Shown here: positions 20,515-31,935 of the stretch, in pieces
Numbering within the stretch: position 1 is the first letter of the stretch
Layout of the letters: each line of letters opens with the position of its first letter
Source: Castanea sativa
Taxonomy: Eukaryota; Streptophyta; Magnoliopsida; Fagales; Fagaceae
Reading direction: 5' to 3'
NCBI RefSeq assembly: GCF_040712315.1
Contig: NC_134021.1
Span: 22,718,501 to 22,782,500 of the forward strand
Length of the DNA stretch: 64,000 nt
Notes under the pieces: model-generated
What the model saw: only the letters and a program-made list of their open reading frames with translations
The model's database searches: none
Told to the model about the DNA's origin: nothing
Made by a program: the position numbers and the translations under genes

Positions 20515-20957
20515 TCTTTTAATAGGTAATGCTTAGAGAAAGTTCAATTAGAATCCAATTTTGAGTCATGTGTCTCAATTTATGTGGAGACTACAGTATA
20601 ATTACCCACTTAAGTTTGTGACATGTGTCCACTTAAGTTTTTTAATCTTTGTACCAAGTGAGTTAATGAGTGCAAAATACTAAGAATCTAATATTAATAA
20701 ACTATAAAATAAAATAACCAATCATATATACTTAATAAAAAATACCACACAACAAAGATCACCATATGTTCTATCTTATTAAAAATTAGACAAAAAATTA
20801 TCATAAGTAGTATCAAATTTAGATAAGAATTTTAATATATGACTAATTATGTTTACTTTTTTTAAAAGAAAAAATTTGACTAATTATTTATATTTTTATG
20901 ATAAAAATTGTGTTTAATTTTAAATGCATTTATGCATTTGCATGGATTACGTGCTAG
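20515..20957 (+). mobile_element. Helitron-like unit
   Basis: Starts tatcttttaataggtaatgc and ends tgcatttgcatggattacgtgCTAG at 20957, followed by T. Internal sequence closely parallels 19557-20130 (for example ttgactaattatttatattt in both). Confidence 0.6.
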
Positions 20958-21229
20958 TATATATTAATAGCCAAAACTTAGAAAAAAATCCAATTATATT
21001 TTAATTGGATTCTCAATTTTGGGCCATGTGTCATATTTAATTTTAATTTAGTACCAAGTGAATTATTGAATGTAAAATTCGAAGAGTTCAAATCCAATTA
21101 AATTCTAAATTGGATTTCAATTGAAGTTCAATATTTCGCCATGTGTCCATTTAAGTTTTTAATTTTTGTGGCAAGTGAATTATTGGGTGCAAAAACTAAA
21201 GACTTTAAAACCAATTAAAAATTCTAAAT

Positions 21230-21299
<70 letters not shown>

Positions 21300-21490
21300 G
21301 AGAAACTATTACATATTTTAGAAATGTATAGTTAAAAAAAGGTGTAAACTAATACCATATAGTTTTTAAAAAAAAATGTAAACTAATACCATATATAATT
21401 TGAACCTCTTTTCAAAAGAAGTTTAATTTGAATCACATAGTTGTGATTTTTTGTAATTATATTCATACATATGCACGGGGCTACATATTA
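20958..21490 (+). mobile_element. Helitron-like unit with long (TA)n
   Basis: Starts tatatattaatagccaaaac after the previous CTAG and contains family blocks ttttgggccatgtgtcat and ccaattaaattctaaattgg. The (TA)n run is at 21233-21297. The end has the hairpin region catatgcacggggctacata; CTAG is decayed. Confidence 0.5.
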
Positions 21491-21984
21491 ATAAGACTTA
21501 ACTGAACAATACCAAAGGTAAAGCTAATTTATCATATTAATGCAACAGGCAATATAAAGGGTAAAGCTTAATTATGTTTAAGGCACAAGTTTAATTAAAA
21601 AATAGCAAACAGACTAAAAAGGTACCATGAAAAATGACATGGGAAGTATTCCCTAGAAAAGAGAAGTTTTGTTCCAGAGTAGACCCAAAACACTAGAACA
21701 TGTTCTTTCAATGCCCCCATGCCATCCAAACATCAACAAACACAGGGTGGCCTCTCAATTTTACATCAATCACATCAAAACCAATAGATCAATGGGTGCA
21801 GATGTTGGTACCCCACACTCATATTATATACCTGGGGCAGCAAACAAAGCCACATGGCCCACATGCATGACCCAACGATATTCCAAAATAAAGCACATAG
21901 ATGCCAGACCAGGGGATTCCAAGGCTTTAGCCGTGCTATAGCCTATATGGAGTAGTTATCGTAAACTACTTGGCTGGAAAAGTT
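21491..21984. other. Unassigned sequence
   Basis: Less AT-rich than its surroundings (21650-21940). An open frame of 90 codons at 21669-21941 (plus) has no recognisable motif and no good start context. Not called as a gene. Confidence 0.4.
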
Positions 21985-21992
21985 GTTAAGAT

Positions 21993-22379
21993 TAGGGTGT
22001 GAATTAGTCAGGTTTGAGAGTTTTTTCAACTCAAACCGAGCTTGTGGTTTGAAAAATTTCCAACCCCATCACGTGTGTAGAACTTAACCCTTGAACTTTC
22101 ATTAGTTATTTAATTAATTTTTATTACAATTTACATAATATGTAAAAATTATTTTCAAAATATCAATATAAATCAAACTAAAAAAATAAAATGAACTGTA
22201 AATATGGTGGTTCTTGGGTCAAATGAATTGAAAAAACTATTAACCTATACCTAACTTAACCTGGAAATTACTCCATCCAACCCAATCCATCAACCTATGA
22301 AAAGCAATCTGAGGCGTCAGATTGGGTTGAGTTGGTTTTATCATGTAGATCGGTTTGATGCACACTCCTCACACTCCTA
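21993..22379. mobile_element. hAT-like non-autonomous element
   Basis: Termini TAGGGTGTG (21993) and the reverse complement TAGGAGTGTG (ending 22379), the usual form of a widespread plant hAT MITE class. Flanks gttaagat / tttaagat (21985-21992, 22380-22387) match in 7 of 8 positions, fitting the 8-bp hAT duplication. 387 bp, no transposase. Confidence 0.7.
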
Positions 22380-22387
22380 TTTAAGAT

Positions 22388-22648
22388 ATATTTGTTAAAG
22401 TTATTTGAAAGCATGTTAATTCAAAATTTTGTTGTCCCAATAATCGTTGATTGAAAATGGTCTAAGAAAAAATGAAAGCAGTTGCTAACACTTTTTTTTT
22501 TTTTTTTAATCAGTGTTCTCAATAATTTGAATGTTTGACTGATATTGGTCTAAAAATTTTGTTTGAAGGACAAATTATCAAAAATGAAGTAAACTGTTGT
22601 CTAATGGACATCTCTCCTCTTCTTCTTCTTTTTTTTTTTTTTTAATTC

Positions 22649-22679
<31 letters not shown>

Positions 22680-22955
22680 AAATGATTTTTTGTTGTTTAT
22701 TAATATTATTTCTACATATGTATTATTTAACCTCTTCTTTGAATGAAACAAATAATCTATTTATTAGTTTGTTTGCGGAATAACGTTAGGAACATAGAAT
22801 TTTTCACAACTGTTAACATAGTTTAATGTTTTTTTTTTTTAATTTTTATAATCTGATAGTTACAACAATGGTGGAGGAATTTGGATCCTAGTTAGTTATG
22901 TGTGATACGCTAAGAGATGTTAGTTGAGCTATAAGGCGTTTGGCGAATACTTGTT
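22388..22955. other. AT-rich gap with poly-T and (AAT)n
   Basis: Poly-T runs at about 22491-22507 and 22629-22643 and an (AAT)n microsatellite at 22650-22677. No other feature recognised. Confidence 0.6.
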
Positions 22956-24803
22956 TTGAAGACAAATTTTTCACACCACATAGCTTTATTTCATTGGCAA
23001 ACCCGCACCATATCAACATTATCATGGATTTTGGGAAAATTTCTTTTAAAGCCCAAAAGAGTCCTTATTAACATAAAAAGGCGTCAAGGCCCATGGTCCA
23101 AAACTCATGGTGATATTATCTCATCAAAGCCCATGGTTCAAGCTCGTGGCATAACATCCCATTTTTAGCTCATTATCCAAGTTCATGAGTCTCATCGGGG
23201 GAATTTTGGGAGTCGTGGTTTGGAGAGCCAAGAAGTATGTTCAGTAAAGCTCTAGTGGTTCAAAGTTGATAAAGGAAAGCATGTTGCTTAGCATGTCTTC
23301 TCCAATTCCCTGAACTCTGACAGGTCAGTGTGCAATAGGTAACACTTGATAAGTCTCTCATATCACATAACACTTAAAATAATAAAATTCTCCATGTTCT
23401 TTACATAAAAATTAATGTTCATCATAGAATATAAGTTAAAAATGTAATTATATTATTTCATTTAAATTATATTATTATTTTCATTTAAATCAATTCCAAG
23501 CACATGGCTAAATATATATATTAATATATCATATCTAGCATTAAATACTCTCCTTACTCTCCAAGATTTGGTTAAAATACAAAAAAGCCATAATTACATC
23601 TCTAAAACTTCATCAAATATCAATCAACTAGTCTATTACTTACCAAAATTATATATGGACTAAACATATAATTTTCCAAAAGGGGAAATTTAGCCAAAAA
23701 TACCAACAATGGCTCCAGCAAAAGTTGTCTTAAACTCCAGTAGAAGCTGCAACAGTTCCAGCAGCAACTGCAATAGCTCTAGCAGCAACTTAGGTAGTTG
23801 ACACATGTCCTAAAATGACATCACTTGCCCATTAATGGTCAATCCCAACAACTACCTGCTATACAAAAATAAGTAAGGATCCCATAAAAGAAATCATATT
23901 GTTTTAAGCTAAGATCCTTAGCCTCCAGCTACAATAACAGAAATAGAAAGGTCTCATAAAAGTCATCTTACCATTTTCAGCCAAACCATCAATTTAAGGC
24001 TAAATATTTTCCTCTAGTAGAAGATGTCATTCAAATGACAGCATCCAGTAGCTACTGCTGTCAAGTTGACAGCTATGACTGACAACTGTAACAACAACTC
24101 CAGCGGCATTAAAGGCTCAAACTTTCTTCTTTCGGCTAAAAACAAAAATCCACTAATGAAACCACTTACTTTGTCAAAAACTTTTCCTTATTTGCTAAAT
24201 TTCCCTTCAACTAATTCTAATCTAGTTACATGCTTGGCTCTATATAAAAAGACCAAGCCACACACAATTGCACACCATCCATCCCTCTCTCACCCCCTTA
24301 TTCTGAAATTTCATTCACTTTGTTGCCCATATCTCTAAACACTTTCATACTTCTTCATCTCTCTTACAAAAATATCTCTTCTTAGATAACACCATTACAT
24401 CACACCTATTACACCACACCATTACACACTGTCCATCTCTCCCACACTTTAATATTCTAAAACTTCATCATTTTGCTGCCCAAAAACACATCTCCATCTC
24501 ATTCTCTATTTTTCATACAAAATCTCTCTTCTTAGAAAGCAACATAACCCATGACATAACACAAAAAACCACTCCACCAGCAGCTATAATCTTATGTATT
24601 TACTATATTTAACCTTCATATTATCTATCTCATACTTCCATATATTTTACAAATACATTTCTCACAAACTATTCATACATACTTTTCACATATATATTTT
24701 TAATCTATCTTACAAACACCATATCTCACAAAACATACATATTTCTTACTATCTCCATACATCTTAAAGGATACCAAACACTCTTTCAAGAACATATTAC
24801 AAA

Positions 24804-24990
24804 AGCCCTTATCATGAAAGACATATGAACATCAATACTAAGGCCCTTCTCCTAAAAGGCACAAAGATTTCATATTCAAGTCATTCTCAATGAAGACATA
24901 CATTTCTAATACTTAAAATGATTCTTATGAAAGACACAAACTTATAAAATTAAAAGCCCTTCTTACGGAAGGCAATATCACTCATATTTG
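24804..24990. repeat. Diverged ~38-bp tandem repeat
   Basis: About five imperfect copies built on aagcccttctc..aaaggcac or gaaagacac followed by an AT-rich tail. Confidence 0.55.
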
Positions 24991-25189
24991 ACTAAAAACT
25001 AAAAGAGTATTACATGGAGAAAATCATTTAAGTGCATGATAAATGAGATAAACTTAACCAACCTGTGCACATGGCTGGACATATTCTCTCTCCCTCCAGT
25101 TGCACCAATTTTTCCCTTTCAATCATGAAGTCATCATGAAATGACTCATAATATTATACCGCACCGTTGGACTCATTTTCTCATGCTAC

Positions 25190-25500
25190 TAAAATGTTAT
25201 AAGTCCACTGATGTTATACGGCTAGAGTTACAAACTATGAAGATAAGTCATTATATCTTTATCTCCAAAATTATACTATTGAGTATATTTTAATTTATTA
25301 TCATTGTATAGTTGTACTTATGTTATTTTGCTGCTGGAATGTTATCAGCTCACTAACGCTATACAACTGAAGCCACAATCATATAAAGAACAAAGTGATG
25401 TTGTTCGGCTGGAGTCGAAAACATAAGATAAGTCAATGTTTTCTTCATCTTTGAAATTACATTATTAAGTATATGTTAACTCATTATTATTGTACCACTA
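25190..25500. repeat. Diverged tandem duplication (~150 bp units)
   Basis: 25190-25310 and 25331-25500 share ordered blocks: tgctactaaaatgttat versus tgctgctggaatgttat, gataagtca, attgagtatat versus attaagtatat, and ttattatcattgta versus ttattattgtacc. Confidence 0.65.
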
Positions 25501-25621
25501 GATGCAAATTACTTTAATATTATCTCACTATTCAATAAACACGGATTCACTAATACTTCATTACTAAATATATATATATATATAAATATATATATATATT
25601 AATAAATTGATCTACCATCGT

Positions 25622-25735
25622 TGACATATATTATTTGGACATGAACCATTGCTAAACATATATTATTCGGACATAAACCATCGATGGACATACCTTATTT
25701 GGACATAGACCATTGTTGGACATACTTTATTATAT
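25622..25735. repeat. ~32-bp tandem repeat, ~3.5 copies
   Basis: Unit acatattattcggacataaaccat...; copies differ at a few positions each. Confidence 0.75.
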
Positions 25736-26189
25736 TAAACATGAACCATGAACCGCAGCTGGATATGGACTATTTTGGACTCACCCCATTACTGGACATA
25801 TGACACTTAATTAATTACGTTCTAATGGACATCATTTAACACACATAATAATAAAGTTCAACTTACCATTTAATCAAAGCTATTATGCTAAACATATTAT
25901 TTATTTATTTCAATCATTATCATGATTCCAAAATTTTGGGCTTTATCTATTTTGTTGGCTTAAAAATGCACTGGAAGCTATTGGTCTATGCGGCCTAATG
26001 TCGAGTTCCGAATTGGACTCCTCAAAACAAATTCAGGTCTAGCAAAGTCACACCTCCAATGGAAGACACGTGGCTATGCGCAAAAAAAAAACCCCGACAA
26101 CTTGCTTTCTTTATATATACACACACACACACTACACAAACACACACACTGAATCATTACCTCTTAATAAACTAAAAACATAACTTCCT

Positions 26190-27066
26190 TCAATTGAAAG
26201 TGAAAATTATTTGATTTAATCATTTTGAAGTAAAAAAATACTGCACAAAGCGATATGATCCTATGAAATACATAATTGACATTTAAAAAAGAAAAAGAAA
26301 AAAAGAGATGGATATTCTTTGTAAATTCTAGTGCACCGTATACATTGGTACCCTAGTACAGTTCTCCCTCCGAGTCCAAATAAATTTGTTTTCTAACCAG
26401 TTCTCTAAAATTCAAAGTACGTGCAATCTTAACAATAACTTATTCTAATTAATTGTACAAAGTGATTATTTTGAATTAAAAAGAAAATTCATCTAAAAAA
26501 AAAAAAAGAATTAAAAGAAAATTTTTGGTGGAATAGTTTTGTTATAGTCGCTTAAAATTGGAAATCCCTATGAAATTAATAACGGTAAGGGACTATTTGA
26601 AATTTTGAGTGAGTTTGTTTTTATTTACTTGTTTTTTACGAGCTCTCTGTCACTAAAAACTAAAAAGTAAAAACCCCTACCCAACGCACAGAGGTAGATT
26701 ATCGTTTTCAACTACAAAGAATCTAATCATATAGTTGTAGCGTACACACTTGCATGGTCTCCCTGCGAAATCAAAACAAACAATATAGACAAGAAATCCA
26801 ACTATTTCTACCCCAAAAAAAAAAAAAAAAAAATCTAAGTTGACCTATAATCTTTTCACCACTCATTTATTTATTAGGATTCGTTTGGTGTAATTTAGTA
26901 ATTTACTGAAAAGAAATGTTTGCAATTTTTTTAATAAAAAATGACTATTTGAAAAAGCATCATATATAAGTTCTAGTTAGCTCAATTGGTAAAATCTTTA
27001 ATGGTTGAATAAGAGATCTAGAGTTCAATCACGCTATAGGTTAAAACTCTCTAAAAAAAAGCATCA
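26190..27066 (+). repeat. Duplicated segment, copy A
   Basis: Left half (26190-26560) matches 27400-27741; right half (26590-26962) matches 48457-48796. Shared blocks include ttatttgatttaatcatttt, ggtaccc, ctaaaattcaaagtac, and tcaactacaaagaatctaat. No coding function is apparent. A short SINE (26963-27055) is inserted only in this copy. Confidence 0.85.
26963..27055 (+). mobile_element. Short tRNA-derived SINE-like insertion
   Basis: Carries a Pol III A-box-like tagctcaattggt (26977-26990) and B-box-like agagttcaatc (27020-27030) at tRNA-like spacing. It is flanked by an 11-bp duplication aaaaagcatca (26952-26962, 27056-27066). The duplicated segment at 48782-48795 has an uninterrupted gaaaaagcatcat, the empty site. 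Confidence 0.8.
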
Positions 27067-27399
27067 CAATTCTCACAAATTAAATTAATATCATTTTCAC
27101 TCTGGTCCAATATTGAACCTAATTTTATTATACAAAAATTACAAAATATTATGTTAAAAATTATCACATATTTTTGAAAAATAATGTGCCTATAAACTTA
27201 TTGAATTTTCATAAATAAATAAAAAATTGTGTGGCATATGAAATTACAAGGCCCCTACATATGAGTAGATTTAATTTTGAATAATTAGTAAACCCACTTT
27301 CTTTTTTTTCTTTTAAACAAAAAGATATGCACTAATTTTTTTTTTTGGGTCATGCTTGATCACTGCTTTTTAAAAGACTAAAAAAGATCTTTCAATATA

Positions 27400-27741
27400 A
27401 CAGAAAGAGAAAAACGTTTATTTGATTTAATCATTTTAAAGCAAAAAGGTACTGCACTAAAGCGATACAAACCTATAATATTCCTAATTGACATTTTTTT
27501 AGTAAGATATGGATATGTTTGTAAATTGCAGTGCATAGTATACATCGGTACCCAAGCACATTCCTCCCTCTAATAAGTCGAAATAAATTGTTTTCTAGCC
27601 ATTTCTCTAAAATTCAAAGTACATGTTTTTGTGTGAATTAATGTTAACAATTAACAATTACTTATCTAATTGTACATATGGATTAATTTGATCTAGAAGA
27701 AAACTTTTTGGTTGAATAGTCATGTTATATATAGTATCACC
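27400..27741 (+). repeat. Duplicated segment, copy B, left part
   Basis: Parallels 26190-26560 block by block and runs up to the hAT element at 27742. The continuation of copy B is at 28373-about 28420 (weak) and, after nested insertions, at 48457-48796. Confidence 0.75.
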
Positions 27742-28364
27742 CAAGGAAGTCAATACCGTACCGGAGGCTGTACCGGTTTGGCCACCGGTACGATATATTT
27801 CGGATACCGGTCAATACCGGTGTACCGTTTCGGGTTTACCGCTATTTTATATATACATATATATATATGTATATATTATATACACAAACTAAAATCTCTA
27901 GAACCATGGTTATAAGCATATAATATTTCACTTATATTATAGTAAATATAAAAGTTTATCAAAAAATATTACCTCAATTCAGAATAAATTATTCATAGTT
28001 TTAAACTTTAGTATCAATTAAAAGGAAAAAAAAAACACAATATAAAAAATAGAAAACTTAGTTGTTCATTGCATATTAAGAAAACAAATAATACTAATAA
28101 GTTAGTGTAAATAAGTTATTATTATGTCCTTACAAAAATTTAAAAATTACAAAACTAAAAAAAAAAAAAAGGTTTTTTTCTATACCGGCCGGTACGCCCG
28201 GTATCGGCCGGTATTGGCCGAAATTGGCCGGTATGGCCGGTACGCGACCGGTACGGCCGGTATTTTTTCCGGTACAAAATAGAAGTGTACCGGTACCGGT
28301 GCACTGACCGGTACGGTACGTACCGGCCGGTACGGCCGGTACCGGTACGGTATCGACCACCCTG
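27742..28364. mobile_element. hAT element with ACCGGT-rich subterminal arrays
   Basis: Perfect 8-bp duplication gtatcacc (27734-27741, 28365-28372). Inverted termini CAaGGaaGTCaATACCGTAC versus CAGGGTGGTCGATACCGTAC, the CAGGG form of hAT ends. Both ends are packed with GTACCGG/CCGGTA/GGCCGGTA motifs (27763-27845, 28180-28360), far GC-richer than the AT-rich core. No transposase frame; 623 bp, non-autonomous. Confidence 0.9.
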
Positions 28365-28372
28365 GTATCACC

Positions 28373-29159
28373 ACTCTTAAAAGTTAAATACAAGACTATA
28401 TATAACATTGAAAAGCGGGGTTTCCATGATATGTATGTGTTGGATGAACTAAATCCTTGTTGAATCTTATTCAGCAAAAAAAAAAAATCCTTCTTGAATT
28501 TTATTTTTCAGCACCCCTTTGAGTTTAATATCAAAATTTTGGATAATAGCAACAAAGTGAAGAACGAATAATCTTCCAAGGAAAATGAGTAAGTTCGAAC
28601 TCAAGAGAGTGAGTAAAAGGTGCAATGATAGAGCAATTCTATCATTGTCTTTCAACTATTCTAGAATGTCATGAAGTAGTTTCATGGCCTTGTTTCAATC
28701 CCAGATGTAGTCCCGTCATAATAATTAAACACAAGGTCGCTTATGAGGGACCTTTATATACAATTTTTGGATTATTTGATAGTTGAAGGAGTGCAAACTT
28801 GAATTTTGAATATCTTCGTAGAAAATACAAAATTGTATCAATTGAGTTATAAGATTCTTAATGAAGTGTGTTTAGACATAAAATTGGGCAATCAATATTG
28901 TAACCTCTATAGATCACGTTGCAAATAAATTAGGTAAGCATTAGAAAGTGGAGAGAGTAAAAGGAGATACATAGAAATATTTAATAAGAAGAGAGATAAT
29001 AAGGATGTTATTAATTAGGTAAGAATTTAACGATGTAAAGAATGATGATGTTTTCTTTTTTACCATTAGATCTTTTGAAAATTTATAACTAAAAAAGATG
29101 TAACTCTTGTTGAGTTACACCAGGTGTAACTTTTCTTTTTTTTGATACAACACTAGCTA
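28373..29159. other. AT-rich gap
   Basis: Nothing recognised apart from the motif gttacaccaggtgtaac (29116-29132), which recurs in the MITE at 30124-30499. Confidence 0.5.
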
Positions 29160-29653
29160 TAACTTAAACTCACTATTTATAAGAGAATTCTTTTCTTTGG
29201 ACTGAGCTTTTATATGGTTAAAAAATGAGTCTAAATCTTTTGTACCACTTTTTGTATACCGCTCTATGTTTCACCAATCACTACTTGTCATGTTTTCATT
29301 TTACTTTCCTTATAGAATAATTGGAGTTTAAAATAAAAAGCAATCATACACATGGTAAGTAGTGATTGATGGAATGTAGAGTGATAAACAAAAAGTTGTA
29401 CAGAGGATTTGGACTTGAAAAAATACCCATAAACATTATGTTTAATTAACAGGGAAAAAACTTAAGGACAACCCGAAAAAAATATATTTCCAACTCCACT
29501 TAAAATGCATGCTTACAAAATTAGACACTCTCCTACTAATCCATGTTTTCAAAACAAACTTATTCAAAATTTTGAAAAATGGAAAATTATGACGCTAGAC
29601 CAACAAAAAAAAAAAATCTCATCGCATGCGCAAAGCGCGTGTGATAAGACTAG
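29160..29653 (+). mobile_element. Helitron (non-autonomous)
   Basis: Clear 3' end: hairpin catgcgc-aaa-gcgcgtg (29625-29641) with CTAG (29650-29653) downstream, then T. The 5' end is approximate, inferred from similarity of 29165-29200 to the start of the next unit (tataagagaattctttt versus tataagaggattctcct). Confidence 0.6.
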
Positions 29654-29659
29654 TATATA

Positions 29660-30103
29660 TCTATACTATATATAAGAGGATTCTCCTCCTTGAACAAGAT
29701 TTTTATGTGATTCAAATATATCCTCATTAATAAATGGTAACTTCTATTAGAAATAGAGTCATAAATTTCAAATAATAAATTTTATTTTGATTCAAAAAGA
29801 AAACTCCTAAAATTTAGGATTTTTCCCTTCACGTTCATTTTTTTATTCCCTAAAATTTAGTCTTTTTTATTCTTTTTTTCATCCGAATAAAAGTAAAACA
29901 CACTCAATTTAAAAAATAAAAAATTAAGAGAACTCCTAAAATTTACCCTTCTTTCCCCTCACGTTCATTTTATTATCTCTAAATTTTATCCTTTTTATTT
30001 GTTTGAAAAAAAAAGTTAATTATAATAGATACAAATTATTAATCTTTACAAAAAAAAAAAAAAAAGCCTCTGAGGACACGCAACGTTCGAGCTTAGAGGC
30101 TAG
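29660..30103 (+). mobile_element. Helitron (non-autonomous), 444 bp
   Basis: A|TCTATACTATATATAAGAGG at 29660 and ...agaggCTAG|T at 30103. The 3' end can fold as gcctctgag...cttagaggc (30066-30100). It lies six bases after the preceding Helitron. Confidence 0.65.
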
Positions 30104-30123
30104 TATATATATGAGTTAGGTTC

Positions 30124-30499
30124 AAGTTACACCTGGTATAACTCTAAGCAATGTTACAGCACCCAATAACTTGTTATTAAATTCATATTTTAAGAACCCC
30201 ATCGTTGAATTACATGTTCTATATGTGCTTAACATATGTGCCAATTTTCTTGCCAATCGGATGTTATTTACCATGTGACCCATAAACTCATCATTTATGG
30301 ATTATTTTAAATTACAAAAACTTAAATTTAAACAATTGATTAATAACATAATTATTGATCTTTTATCACCACGAAATTTCGCAAGCATAGAGATTTTATA
30401 AATATAATGTAATCCAATGATAGATTTGTCAAAATTTGCTTATAATAATAAATTATTAAGTGGTGTAATATTACTTAGAGTTACACTAGGTGTAACTTT
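30124..30499. mobile_element. MITE-like inverted-repeat element
   Basis: Ends aagttacacctggtataact (30124) and ...agttacactaggtgtaactt (to 30499) are inverted copies, and each end is itself palindromic (gttacacc/ggtgtaac). The inverted similarity extends about 35 bp. No clear duplication was found; family unassigned. Confidence 0.6.
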
Positions 30500-30514
30500 C
30501 TTTTGTAAGTGGTG

Positions 30515-31440
30515 TGATAGGCCAAAAATGTATTGACCCCCTGTGAAAAATGTATTGACCCCTTGTAATGAATTAATTGATTAATTACCCAAGTTTATTA
30601 ATTAATCAAATTAACATGCAATGTACGTGGCAGCACAAACAAATCACCAACTAAAAATAAAATGCAGCGGAAATTAAAGTTGACATGGTGATTTGTTTAC
30701 AAATGGGGAAAACCTCCAAGGCAAAAACCCCACCAGGCGATTTTCAGGTCACCACATCCGAGAATTCACTATTATCACAACAAGCGGTTACAAGTAAAGG
30801 AATCTTAGTACCTTATACCAACCTACAACTCAACCCTTACTCCAATACATAATTGAACTTGTTCTGTAATAACAATCTCTCCTTTTAATGCACGGCTCCC
30901 AGTACATGACTAACTAATCGATGTGCGGATCCCAGTACGCAACTTGATCACCAACTTGAGAAGGATGTTGGCTACAAAGTTCTTCAGTTCTTCACATGAT
31001 AAAGATCACGAAGTTACTTTGTCACAAAACCCTACGATGTACAAACACAGCAGTTTCATCAAGAGAAGAAGAACTAGGGCAAACTAGGCTTCCGGTCACA
31101 ATTTACATGAACAACACTTTGCTTCACACTTGTGCAATTGTACTATCTGTGACGGCCCTTAAACTAATATTTATATATGTTTAGGGTTGTGAGAAAAGAA
31201 AGCTCAAACACATACTCAAGAATTGGCATGAAATCAGAACTGAAAATCTTATTTTCATAATTCTCGATAGATATCCTATCTATTGAGCAGCTATTGAGCT
31301 TCGTGCTTAGATAATTTTTTAAATCTCGATAGATACTAGTTGTCGAGTTTTAAAAACCAGCACTTCATCACTTGATTCTTGGACAGACTTGCATGGCTTT
31401 AACGCTTGAACTTGAAACCTAGTTCCTTGAAGTATTAAAC
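30515..31440 (-). mobile_element. Truncated LTR, same family as 1760-3659
   Basis: Starts tgataggcc and aligns along its length with 1760-2628, then stops at ...tattaaaca where the sequence switches to the interior of the Copia LTR family (ggtaggagttgagg). About 100 bp of the LTR's far end is missing. The minus strand carries a TATA-like catatataaatat (about 31165-31177). Confidence 0.75.
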
Positions 31441-31935
31441 AGGTAGGAGTTGAGGAAAACCATAGGGAAATGTGTAGATGATTGTGGGTATAACAATCTC
31501 TAACTCTCAAGTTTATTTTCTAGGGTTTTCTCTCTGAAAAGCACTGCACACAATTTGCGGGTAATGAGGGTATATATAGTGTGGGTAAACACTTGATAAA
31601 ACAAAACATGACATTTTGCCAAACAAAATGTTTCGCGAGTATTTCGTGGGTAGGCCTTTCCCGCGAGACACTCGCAAAATCCTCCAGACTGGCATGACTC
31701 TTCACCTTCTAGTCATGTGCTCTACTTATGGCTTTTTCGCAGGTAAGCTTCTCGCGAGGCACTCACAAAATCCATTTGTTCACTCTTTTGAGCTTGAGTC
31801 TTCACACTCTTTCATACTCATCCCTTACAATTAAAAAACCCACATAAATACAGAGAAATATGATTGAAGAGATTACAATCAAATTTGGCACGAAATTAAA
31901 GCTAACTTAAAATAGTTGTATATTACAACTTTACA
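31441..31935 (-). repeat. Remnant of the 3' LTR of the Copia-like element
   Basis: Aligns with 47991-48456 and ends ...caactttaCA at 31935. Next to it the minus strand reads aaatgggaagag, the polypurine tract. The partner half corresponding to 47423-47990 is absent. Confidence 0.8.

Larger units (their letters stand above)
22956..26189 (+). other. Unassigned repeat-rich block with promoter-like leader, possible long LTR
   Basis: A TATA-like ctatataaaaag (about 24240-24251) is followed by a C/T-rich leader (24260-24560), as in an LTR or promoter. Downstream come three local tandem series annotated separately. The block opens and closes with less AT-rich sequence (23040-23240 and 25960-26090). 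No paired LTR, primer-binding site or protein was found, so this may be a solo LTR or a non-coding element; limits are uncertain. Confidence 0.35.

Noticed and set aside
21669..21941. 90-codon open frame in a less AT-rich patch
   Set aside because: No recognisable motif, promoter or homologous sense; left unassigned.
24066..24338. Open frame over the TATA box and leader at 24.2 kb
   Set aside because: Spans promoter-like sequence; composition follows CT-rich DNA.
22956..26189. Full LTR retrotransposon or endogenous pararetrovirus
   Set aside because: No RT, gag, primer-binding site or paired LTR could be found on either strand.
26970..27035. Possible tRNA gene
   Set aside because: A- and B-box-like motifs are present but no cloverleaf can be completed, and an 11-bp duplication marks a SINE insertion.
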